Assembly (NCBI GenBank): GCA_016190405.1
Contig: JACPQO010000167.1
Span: 1-7,133 of the forward strand
DNA from: Chloroflexota bacterium
GTDB lineage: Bacteria; Chloroflexota; Dehalococcoidia; SM23-28-2; RBG-16-64-32
Direction: 5' to 3'
Length of the DNA: 7,133 nt
The notes beneath the pieces are model-generated. The model was given only the letters and a program-made list of their open reading frames with translations. It ran no database searches and was not told the DNA's origin. Positions 1 through 5,300 of the stretch are shown here, piece by piece. Position numbers and translations under genes: made by a program. Positions within the stretch are counted from its first letter, which is position 1, and the number at the start of each line of letters is the position of its first letter.

Positions 1-159
1 CAGCCGGTGCCCGCGCGAGTGATAGAGGTAACGCCGGCTGCCGTTCGGGCGTGAGCGCCAGCTTGTGAATCCCGGCCGGGTCCATCTGGCCCGGCAGAAT
101 ATACAAGTCGTTACCTGGCTGGGGTTCAACCTTCTGCAACGCCGGCAATACCAGTTCAT
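1..159 (-). CDS. Small protein with N-terminal RanBP2-type zinc finger, partial (runs off left edge)
   Basis: The visible part is the first 53 residues; the frame is still open at base 1. Residues 3-22 fit the RanBP2/RBZ consensus W-x-C-x2-C-x3-N-x6-C-x2-C exactly: W3, C5, C8, N12, C19 and C22. The four Cys should bind one zinc ion. In known RBZ fingers the Trp and Asn help contact single-stranded RNA or protein. From residue 23 the chain is rich in Arg, Ser, Trp and Tyr, consistent with nucleic-acid binding (inference). The ATG at 159 is preceded by GGGAGGTGA with a suitable spacer, and an in-frame TGA lies just upstream, so the start is well defined. The gene begins 65 bases after the dehydrogenase-like gene, on the same strand. 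A second frame is also open through this stretch and has reasonable composition, but it has no well-placed ribosome binding site. The cellular role is unknown. Confidence 0.68.
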   Translation of the reverse strand, partial: MNWYCRRCRRLNPSQVTTCIFCRARWTRPGFTSWRSRPNGSRRYLYHSRGHRL

Positions 160-224
160 TGCTCACCTCCCATCGATCAGGCGGCTTGCCTGGGGGAAGA
201 GACAGTGGGGGCCTGTCCCAGCGG

Positions 225-1028
225 CTACCGCCCGGGATGACCTGCGCCCTGGCGGACCAAGTCGCGCGCCTCCATCGTGCCGTCTTTGGTCTTCAGCACC
301 GCCTTCAGCAAGGGAGAGTCGGCTTGCCGCTGCCGCAAGAACTCGACGAACGCCGCCAGGTCCTTGGGCAGGCACTCGTCGACCAGCCCCTCCAGCCACC
401 ACTCATCGCCGCCGGCGATACGAGGGTCCAGAGCGACGGCCCTGACCACATCGCCGTAGCGGGCGCCAATGCGCTGGGCCGCCTGCCGCACCTCGCAGGC
501 GTAGGCGATCTTGGTCGCCAGGAAGCAGTTGGCGGCGTATTTGATGAACTCAGCCGTCAACGAATCAGTTACGACGTAGGGAACGCGCCCCGCCAGCCGC
601 TGGTGGTACGCCTTCAGCAGCATCTGGCGGGCGTACACGGTGTCGGCGCCGATGATCACCCTTGCTGGCCGCAGCGCGTCCTCTCGCCAGCAGTGTGCAC
701 GCAGGAATTCCGGGTTGGAGGCGAAGTGGGTTTCTGGCCACATCTCCTGAAGCTGACGAACCGTGCCCGGCGGTACCGTGGAGCGCACAGCTACCACCTG
801 CTTCTCGGAGAGCAGAGGCACCACCTGGTGGGCCGCTTCGTGCACCGCGGTCAGGTCACAACTCCCGCCGGCCGAGGCAGGCGTAGGCACACAGAGGAAC
901 ACCACAGCGCACTCAGACAGGGCGCGCGCGGCCTCATAACCCTGGGGTGGATCGTGGATCACCACGTCCCGGAACAGGGCGGCCGTCGCCCGTCCAACGG
1001 TACCGTATCCGACAATTCCTACAAGCAT
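225..1028 (-). CDS. UDP-glucose/GDP-mannose dehydrogenase-like protein, short form without C-terminal domain
   Basis: This 267-residue protein resembles NAD-dependent nucleotide-sugar 6-dehydrogenases, which oxidise UDP-glucose or GDP-mannose to the uronic acid for surface polysaccharides. A Rossmann motif GYGTVG lies at 7-12, and the first domain continues to about residue 125 with STVPPGT at 83-89 and NPEFLR at 105-110. The central helix carries IKYAAN (K163, N167). The catalytic Cys motif is CLPKD (C219, K222, D223). Family members usually have about 420-450 residues with a third, nucleotide-sugar-binding domain; here the protein stops about 45 residues after the Cys motif. The usual Gly-Gly before the catalytic Cys is replaced by V216-D217. 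It may be a natural short variant or a reduced enzyme with a different substrate. The ATG at 1028 follows AGGAGG with a six-base spacer. The family is clear; the substrate is not. Confidence 0.8.
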   Translation of the reverse strand: MLVGIVGYGTVGRATAALFRDVVIHDPPQGYEAARALSECAVVFLCVPTPASAGGSCDLTAVHEAAHQVVPLLSEKQVVAVRSTVPPGTVRQLQEMWPETHFASNPEFLRAHCWREDALRPARVIIGADTVYARQMLLKAYHQRLAGRVPYVVTDSLTAEFIKYAANCFLATKIAYACEVRQAAQRIGARYGDVVRAVALDPRIAGGDEWWLEGLVDECLPKDLAAFVEFLRQRQADSPLLKAVLKTKDGTMEARDLVRQGAGHPGR

Positions 1029-1135
1029 GGCAGTCCTCCTATGACAAGAAGACAGGTGGGAGAAGCCGGGCGCGCAGCTTAGTCCGCGCGCGGAACTGGG
1101 CTGGCTAGGGAGGGCGAGAGGTCGCTGTTCGGGCC

Positions 1136-1576
1136 TTACTGACTCCCGCCTCGGGGCGCTGCCCCGACGGGAGGCCGACAGACAGCGGACAGCACCTCGG
1201 CTACCAGGCGCTCCTGGGCCAGGGCAATATCGGCCAGGGAGATCATCCCCTCGACGACATCGTCTTGGAGCACCGGCAGGCGGCGCAACTGATGTTTCTT
1301 CATGAGGTACGCCACGTCATCGATATCGGCGTCGGGCTCGACCGTTATGACGGGGAGGGTGCACACTTCGCCGACCTGCGTCGCTGACCCCCTACCCACC
1401 GCCACCGCCCTAACGGCGATGTCGCGGTCGGTGATGATGCCCCAGGGGCCGCCGGCGCCTCCGTACACGGGCAGGGCGCCCACGTCTGCTTCCTTCATCT
1501 TGGCGGCCGCTTCCTCAACCGTAGCCTCGGCTGAGACGACAACCGCTGGGCTGGTCATCAGGTCTTTGGCCTTCAT
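1136..1576 (-). CDS. Two-CBS-domain protein
   Basis: This is a stand-alone 146-residue cytoplasmic protein made of a tandem CBS pair (Bateman module). The first CBS repeat spans about residues 1-60, beginning MKAKDLMTS and ending in the typical GIITDRDIA segment (about 46-54). The second spans about 68-125, with LPVITVEPDADI and a closing RRLPVLQDDVVEGMISLADI region. Such modules commonly bind adenine nucleotides such as AMP, ATP or S-adenosylmethionine and act as regulatory sensors; no ligand can be read from this sequence. The last 15-20 residues are Gly/Pro-rich and look disordered. The ATG at 1576 has GAGGAGG eight bases upstream. The gene sits 63 bases after the zinc-ribbon gene and 107 bases before the dehydrogenase-like gene, so the three may be co-transcribed. 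No catalytic domain is attached. Confidence 0.88.
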   Translation of the reverse strand: MKAKDLMTSPAVVVSAEATVEEAAAKMKEADVGALPVYGGAGGPWGIITDRDIAVRAVAVGRGSATQVGEVCTLPVITVEPDADIDDVAYLMKKHQLRRLPVLQDDVVEGMISLADIALAQERLVAEVLSAVCRPPVGAAPRGGSQ

Positions 1577-1639
1577 GCCAATCGCCTCCTCAGTTGAGAT
1601 TTCCGTCTGTCCTTCCGGACCGCTGCCTGCAGAAGGCCG

Positions 1640-1852
1640 CTAGTGCCGCGCGGGCGCTGGCACCCTCACAGGGTGTAACCGCCTGGATGGGCCTCTGGGC
1701 TGCCCCAGGTTGTCTGCTTGAGAGGGGACGGCCTCTTCGCCGCCGCACTGGAGGCAGACGTAGCGGTCGCCCCAGAGGTCCCATTCCAGCGCTAGGTCGC
1801 CACAGCAACGGGAGCACGCCGTAAGGATTAACCGAGGCTTTTGCGACTGCAT
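1640..1852 (-). CDS. Small zinc-ribbon protein (CxxC...CxxC)
   Basis: This is a 70-residue protein with two Cys pairs, C13/C16 and C33/C36, separated by 16 residues that include W24, W27 and Y31. This spacing is typical of a single zinc ribbon. An extra Cys (C17) follows the first pair. After residue 40 the chain is Pro/Arg-rich and probably disordered. The ATG at 1852 is preceded by GGAAGGAGG with an eight-base spacer, one of the best ribosome binding sites in the window, which is the main reason to accept such a short gene. A strong hairpin lies just upstream of that site. The gene is the first of the left-hand group and precedes the CBS gene by 63 bases. A zinc ribbon this small could bind nucleic acid or a partner protein; nothing in the sequence decides between them. 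Confidence 0.62.
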   Translation of the reverse strand: MQSQKPRLILTACSRCCGDLALEWDLWGDRYVCLQCGGEEAVPSQADNLGQPRGPSRRLHPVRVPAPARH

Positions 1853-1874
1853 TGCTTTGCCTCCTTCCCTTCAC

Positions 1875-1896
1875 CGCCGCTCGGCTGAGAGCGGCG
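1875..1896. other. 8-bp hairpin in the leader of the zinc-ribbon gene
   Basis: CGCCGCTC (1875-1882) and GAGCGGCG (1889-1896) are perfect inverted copies around a six-base loop. On the minus strand the hairpin ends about eight bases before the GGAAGGAGG ribosome binding site of the small zinc-ribbon gene. It could stabilise the leader or influence translation. No T-run follows on either strand, so it does not look like an intrinsic terminator. The structure is seen directly; the role is inferred. Confidence 0.45.
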
Positions 1897-2249
1897 CACG
1901 TAGGCCACGGACCCGCTGGAGCGAAAGAGAATAACCGTGGGACTAGAGGAGCTAGAGAGTGGCCGCTACGGCTGCTGGCCTAGACACACCGGGTCGTCGG
2001 GTTGCTAGCCCCTCTACCCGGGCCCCGTCGCGGGGCTTGCTGCATGAAGTCTACTTCCGAGTACCCATTGTCGCGGATGGCACCCAGCCTGTCAACGAGC
2101 AGTGGCACGATGATTCGGGAGAAAACCAGCGGTTAGGCAGAGGCGTCCGCACTCCCCTCCGGATAATCCGAAATGTCGCCGCGTCAGCCCGACGGCCCTA
2201 CGGGCCCCCTCCGGCGGGGAGAAACTTTCACGCCTAGCGCGTCCGCCCT
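1897..2249. other. Intergenic region between dapL and the zinc-ribbon gene
   Basis: About 350 bases without a convincing gene. Next to the dapL stop there are small inverted repeats: GGCCC-TAC-GGGCC (2194-2206), CCCC/GGGG around six bases (2206-2219) and CGGAT-A-ATCCG (2160-2170). A GCCCCG-TCG-CGGGGC hairpin lies at 2022-2036. The sequence CCCCTCCGG occurs twice (2154-2162 and 2206-2214). None of the hairpins has a T-run, so an intrinsic terminator for dapL is not shown, although this is where transcription would be expected to end. A promoter-like pair pointing left lies at 2067-2095. A 50-codon open frame on the minus strand (1980-2132) reads like protein but has no good start. Confidence 0.5.
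2067..2095 (-). promoter_or_regulatory. Candidate sigma-70-type promoter for the left-hand gene group
   Basis: On the minus strand TTGACA (2095-2090) is followed after exactly 17 bases by GACAAT (2072-2067), which matches TATAAT at four of six positions. Transcription would start near 2060 and run left, giving the zinc-ribbon gene a leader of about 200 bases that contains the hairpins at 2022-2036 and 1875-1896. The pair lies inside a short open frame and could be a chance match; the -35 element is perfect but the -10 element is only moderate. Confidence 0.25.
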
Positions 2250-3410
2250 CTACGCCCGCCAGCCTTCCAGACGGCGCACCCCCTCCTCCAGCCGCTCGTC
2301 CTGAAGAGTCACGGACAGCCGCACGTAGCCCTCGCCGCTGGGCCCGTAGCCGGTGCCCGGCGTCACCACCACGCCCGCCTCGTCCAGCAGCCGCGTGGCG
2401 AACTCCAGGCTGGTCGTCCCCTCCGGCACCCGTGCCCACAGGTACAGACTGGCCCTGGGCGGCCGTACGCGCAGCCCCAGCTTGGATAGCGCCGCCAGCA
2501 GCCGGTCGCGACGCCGCTGGTACACGCGGTTGTGCTCCTCGATGCACCCCTGGTCGCCCTCCAGCGCCGCGATGGCCATGCGCTGGATCGCCTGGGGCAC
2601 GCCGGAGTCCAGGTTGCTCTTCACCCGCATCAGGGCGTCGATGATCTGCGCGTTGCCCACCGCCATGCCGATGCGCCAGCCGGTCATGTTGTACGACTTG
2701 GATAGCGAGTGGAACTCGATACCCACTTCCCGCGCGCCGTCCGCTTGCAGGAAGCTGGGCGGCCGGTAGCCGTCGAAGGCCACCTCCGAGTAGGGCCCGT
2801 CGTGCAGCACCGAGATGCCGTGCTTGCGGGCGAAGGCCACCGCCCGCTCGAAGAAGTCGACATCGGCGACGGCGCCGGTGGGGTTGTTCGGGTAGTTCAG
2901 CCACAGCAGCTTGGCCCGCCGCGCCGTCGCCTCCGGCACCGCCCCCAGGTCCGGCAGGAAGTCGTTCTCCTCCGTCAGCGGCTGGTAGTAGGGCTCGCCC
3001 CCCGCGAACATGGTGCCGATGGCGTAGACGGGGTACCCCGGGTCCGGCACCAGCGCCACGTCGCCCGGGTCGATGAAGCACAGGGGGATGTGCCCGATCC
3101 CCTCCTTGGAGCCGATGAGGGGCAGCACCTCCCGCTGCGGGTCCAGCTCCACGCCGAAGCGCCGCCCATACCAGCGGGCGATGGCCTCTCGCAGCTCGGG
3201 CAGCCCCTCCGTCTCCGGGTAGCGGTGGTTGGCCGGGTCGCGCGCCGCCTCGTTCAGCGCCTCGATGACGTGGGGCGGTGTCGGCAGGTCCGGATCGCCG
3301 ATGGCGAAGGAGATGACATCCACCCCCTGCGCCCGCTTGTCGGCGATCTTGCGGCTGATCTCCGCGAACAGGTACGGCGGCAGCTTCTCGATACGGCGGG
3401 CGAGGCGCAC
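2250..3410 (-). CDS. dapL: LL-diaminopimelate aminotransferase (PLP-dependent, class I/II fold)
   Basis: DapL converts tetrahydrodipicolinate directly to LL-2,6-diaminopimelate using glutamate as amino donor, bypassing the succinylase/acetylase routes to lysine and cell-wall diaminopimelate. The 386 residues match the usual family length. The N-terminus has the DapL-like [10 protein letters not shown] (6-15) and GDPDLPTP (38-45). Next come [11 protein letters not shown] (100-110), NYPNNPTG (172-179), and D204 and Y207, which should contact the cofactor. [14 protein letters not shown] (235-248) has K238 as the Schiff-base lysine, and R364 in GYVRLSVT should bind the substrate carboxylate. The start is GTG at 3410 with GAGG five bases upstream. 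It lies one base after the toxin-like gene stop, so the two are probably translationally coupled. An aspartate or other class I aminotransferase is the alternative, but the N-terminal motifs and the nearby dapF favour DapL. Confidence 0.86.
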   Translation of the reverse strand: MRLARRIEKLPPYLFAEISRKIADKRAQGVDVISFAIGDPDLPTPPHVIEALNEAARDPANHRYPETEGLPELREAIARWYGRRFGVELDPQREVLPLIGSKEGIGHIPLCFIDPGDVALVPDPGYPVYAIGTMFAGGEPYYQPLTEENDFLPDLGAVPEATARRAKLLWLNYPNNPTGAVADVDFFERAVAFARKHGISVLHDGPYSEVAFDGYRPPSFLQADGAREVGIEFHSLSKSYNMTGWRIGMAVGNAQIIDALMRVKSNLDSGVPQAIQRMAIAALEGDQGCIEEHNRVYQRRRDRLLAALSKLGLRVRPPRASLYLWARVPEGTTSLEFATRLLDEAGVVVTPGTGYGPSGEGYVRLSVTLQDERLEEGVRRLEGWRA

Positions 3411-3411
3411 C

Positions 3412-3777
3412 TCAGCCTCGTTTCCTGATCCGAACTCTGCCCGGCTCTATCAGTAGTACTTTCCCCTCAAGGTCGTCGATCTCGCCCGAAAGTTGCGCGA
3501 GCACATCAACAGTGATCCTCACTAGTTCCGCTATCCTTATTCTCTTGCGCATTCTCACCACCACCGTGCCGGCTCCACCGGGAAATCGTCGTCTATCGCC
3601 GAAATCGAGATCGCCGGTGACAAGGATAGCTTTCTTGGCAACCGCCTGCTCGTGAACGGCTTCGTCTGGTGCGCCTGTCAGCCCAAGGTCAGCGACATGA
3701 ATCGCGTCGTGGCCAGACTGCGCAAGTTGCTCAGCCAGCGCTTTGGGAAGCGATTCGTCGACGAGAAATCGGGCCAT
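3412..3777 (-). CDS. DUF5615-family PIN-like protein, probable toxin nuclease
   Basis: This is a 121-residue protein of the DUF5615 (PIN-like) type, predicted to be an RNase toxin partnered by DUF433 proteins. It starts [11 protein letters not shown], with D7 and E8 in the first acidic position. It carries [10 protein letters not shown] (52-61) with D56, D58 and D61, the expected metal-binding cluster. Between them lies [15 protein letters not shown] (27-41), also typical. The ATG at 3777 is preferred over an in-frame TTG one codon upstream because it overlaps the antitoxin-like stop in a TGATG arrangement. No ribosome binding site sits at a useful distance, so translation probably depends on re-initiation after the DUF433 gene. 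The pairing is a recognised predicted toxin-antitoxin arrangement; toxicity here is inferred. The dapL gene follows after a single base. Confidence 0.82.
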   Translation of the reverse strand: MARFLVDESLPKALAEQLAQSGHDAIHVADLGLTGAPDEAVHEQAVAKKAILVTGDLDFGDRRRFPGGAGTVVVRMRKRIRIAELVRITVDVLAQLSGEIDDLEGKVLLIEPGRVRIRKRG

Positions 3778-4007
3778 CAATCGATAGCCCGTACCTCTTC
3801 CGCCGCCACGATTTCGGCCGCATAGGCTATGGCGGCTAGAACGTCTTCGCGGGCCAGCCCGTACTCCCCCATGACATCTTCCAGGGTGTCACCGGCCGCG
3901 AGGTGCCCTAGAACCGTCGCCACATCAACCCGTGTGCCCTTGATCACGGGCTTGCCGAACCTGATCTTCTCGTCCACGACTATTCGCGGAGCGATTTCCA
4001 TGGCCAT
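3777..4007 (-). CDS. DUF433-family protein, probable antitoxin
   Basis: This 76-residue DUF433 protein has the characteristic core RFGKPVIKGTRVDV (about 16-29), followed by a helical region with LEDVMGEYGLAREDVLAAI (42-60) that resembles a small helix-turn-helix. DUF433 proteins are predicted VapB-like antitoxins that bind their own promoter and neutralise an adjacent PIN-like protein. The start chosen is ATG at 4007, with GGAGG nine bases upstream. The frame stays open further upstream, but that extension overlaps the EthD gene and does not resemble the family. The stop codon shares one base with the start of the DUF5615 gene. If it autoregulates, an operator would be expected in the 44 bases upstream (4008-4051); I see no clear palindrome there. 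Confidence 0.83.
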   Translation of the reverse strand: MAMEIAPRIVVDEKIRFGKPVIKGTRVDVATVLGHLAAGDTLEDVMGEYGLAREDVLAAIAYAAEIVAAEEVRAID

Positions 4008-4051
4008 TGTTTCAGTCCTCCATCGCGGCGGGCAGCTACGGACCCCTGCCT

Positions 4052-4372
4052 CTATACTATCGCTACTTCCTCGACGACGACTAATCCACCCCTGCTCCCG
4101 TCCAGGAAGTTGGGGATGTCGGCCATGGTGGCGGCGCCCTGGGGTGAGGCGAAGCCGGCCTCCATCGCCTCGGGGGTATCGAACCACAGCTCCGCTATCC
4201 CATCGCACGGGGGCTGGCCCGGCGCCGCCCCGGGCAGCACGTGATTCTGGACGTACTTTCGCAGCCCCGGCACCTTCGCCGCGATGGGCCCGTGCACGTC
4301 CTTCCAGTAGCGCCGGAACTCCTGGTGATCCATATCCGGGCGCTTGTACAGGACATATACCGCTTTGACCAT
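4052..4372 (-). CDS. EthD-family protein (first of tandem pair by position)
   Basis: This 106-residue protein has the EthD/dimeric alpha-beta-barrel pattern. It opens with a beta strand (MVKAVYVLYKRP), continues with a helix and the signature FRRYWKDVHGP (19-29, H27), then LRKYVQNHV, and later GIAELWFDTPEAM and a C-terminal strand of hydrophobic residues. EthD domains form dimeric barrels. The founding member is needed for ethyl tert-butyl ether degradation, but most relatives have no assigned reaction and none can be assigned here. The ATG at 4372 is preceded by AGAGGAAAG. It lies 13 bases after the second EthD-like gene on the same strand, which points to an old tandem duplication and co-expression. 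Confidence 0.8.
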   Translation of the reverse strand: MVKAVYVLYKRPDMDHQEFRRYWKDVHGPIAAKVPGLRKYVQNHVLPGAAPGQPPCDGIAELWFDTPEAMEAGFASPQGAATMADIPNFLDGSRGGLVVVEEVAIV

Positions 4373-4385
4373 CGCTTTCCTCTTT

Positions 4386-4760
4386 CTAGCTGCTCACCAC
4401 AGGCCGCTCCTGCGCGATGAATATAACAGACCGGCCGAAGTCAATAAACCGTCGCTCGTCCTCCAACAGCTCGCGGGCGGCCTGCCGCCCCTCCGGCGTC
4501 GCCGTCGCCTGGGTGAACGTCTCGGCGCTGTCCCACCACAGCTCCGCTACGCCGTCGAAGGCCTCTGCCTCGCAGCCTCGGCTGGCCCGCAGCGCCTCAT
4601 TCATGCCCGACTCCAACGTATGGACTTGCACGTAACGGCGGATGCCCATCGTCTGAGCCCTCTCGCGCACCAGCGGGCCGTGGGTCTCCCACCAGTATCG
4701 CTGGAACTCCTCCCGCGACAGGTTGGGCAGCCGCCGCAGGCAGTACACCAGCTTGATCAT
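4386..4760 (-). CDS. EthD-family protein (second of tandem pair by position)
   Basis: This 124-residue paralogue of the neighbouring gene shares the MIKLVYCLRR strand, the FQRYWWETHGP signature (19-29, H27), RRYVQVHTLE (41-50) and VAELWWDSAE (71-80). A region between 51 and 69 is longer than in the other copy and holds an extra Cys (C63). The tail FIDFGRSVIFIAQE (105-118) supplies the closing strand. Many EthD relatives have an FxD motif near here; F105, I106 and D107 may correspond. The ATG at 4760 follows GGGAGGGAGG, a strong ribosome binding site. The two copies are clearly divergent, so this is not a recent duplication; they may form a heterodimer or act on different compounds (inference). 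Confidence 0.82.
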   Translation of the reverse strand: MIKLVYCLRRLPNLSREEFQRYWWETHGPLVRERAQTMGIRRYVQVHTLESGMNEALRASRGCEAEAFDGVAELWWDSAETFTQATATPEGRQAARELLEDERRFIDFGRSVIFIAQERPVVSS

Positions 4761-4795
4761 GTTCCTCCCTCCCTAAGACTCCGATAATGGTCCCG

Positions 4796-5269
4796 TCAGA
4801 CCCGCCTGGGCAGGCGACCAGTGACGCCCAGGACCCAGCGCATGCACTTGTGCCCGAAGTCTGTCCCCGGCAGGAACATCAGGGGACAGCCGCCGGCGAT
4901 GACGCTGATGCCGCTCTCGCGGCCTACCGCCCCGGCGCCCTCCGAAACGCTACCGGCGCCGAAGGAGCGGTGCATCCAGACCCGCGTGATGCCCTGCTGC
5001 GCGCAGTCCCGCACGATGGCCTTGGCGGCGGCGGGCGGGGTGGCGATAACCACGGCGCTGACGCCGCCCGGTATGGACTTCAGGTCGTGGTAGCAGGGGT
5101 CGCCCTCCACCTCATCGGCGCTGGGGTTGACGGCGAAGACCTGGTACTTGGCCTTGCGCAGCGCCCGGTAGACGAGGTTGGCGGCCTGGTTCGGGCTGCG
5201 AGAGACGCCGGCCACGGCGATGCGCTCCTGGGCCAGGAAGTCGTCGACCGCCTCTCTCATCGTCACCAT
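4796..5269 (-). CDS. CoA-binding Rossmann-fold protein (CoA_binding_2 type)
   Basis: This 157-residue protein is a single CoA-binding domain of the succinyl-CoA-synthetase-alpha-like Rossmann fold. It shows IAVAGVSRSPNQAANLV (17-33), the second strand VFAVNPSADEVEG (44-56) followed by the CYHDLKSIP segment, VVIATPP (73-79), and a C-terminal GGCPLMFLPGTDFGHKCMRW block (126-145) that is typical of small stand-alone members. These proteins bind CoA or acyl-CoA; a physiological role is rarely known. The ATG at 5269 is chosen because GGAGGG lies six bases upstream. A GTG nine codons earlier (5296) keeps the frame open but has no ribosome binding site. The gene starts 31 bases after the cyclase fusion and 35 bases before the EthD pair, so it is probably in the same transcript. 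Confidence 0.85.
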   Translation of the reverse strand: MVTMREAVDDFLAQERIAVAGVSRSPNQAANLVYRALRKAKYQVFAVNPSADEVEGDPCYHDLKSIPGGVSAVVIATPPAAAKAIVRDCAQQGITRVWMHRSFGAGSVSEGAGAVGRESGISVIAGGCPLMFLPGTDFGHKCMRWVLGVTGRLPRRV

Positions 5270-5300
5270 GGCCGGCCCTCCGTGCTGCTGCGACACGCCA

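Noticed and set aside
126..224. Alternative minus-strand frame through the left edge (GTG at 166)
   Set aside because: The composition is plausible, but the GTG has its purine-rich stretch directly abutting it, and the other frame has an exact RanBP2-finger match with a properly spaced ribosome binding site.
159..1082. Long plus-strand open frame (307 codons) opposite the dehydrogenase-like gene
   Set aside because: It is the antisense shadow of a recognisable dehydrogenase; its translation is rich in His, Arg and Gly with no family motif.
1083..1094. 12-bp perfect palindrome TCCGCGCGCGGA between the CBS and dehydrogenase-like genes
   Set aside because: It is an alternating CG run expected by chance in GC-rich DNA, with no T-run and no second copy seen.
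2092..3081. Minus-strand open frame of 329 codons overlapping dapL
   Set aside because: It is an out-of-frame reading of dapL with Gly/Ala/Arg-rich low-complexity sequence, while the dapL frame carries the full set of aminotransferase motifs.
4008..4208. N-terminal extension of the DUF433 gene to an ATG at 4208
   Set aside because: The extra 67 codons overlap the EthD gene, are Arg/Gly-rich and lie before the family start; ATG at 4007 has a good ribosome binding site.
5270..5296. Upstream GTG start for the CoA-binding gene
   Set aside because: It has no ribosome binding site, while the ATG at 5269 has GGAGGG at the proper distance.
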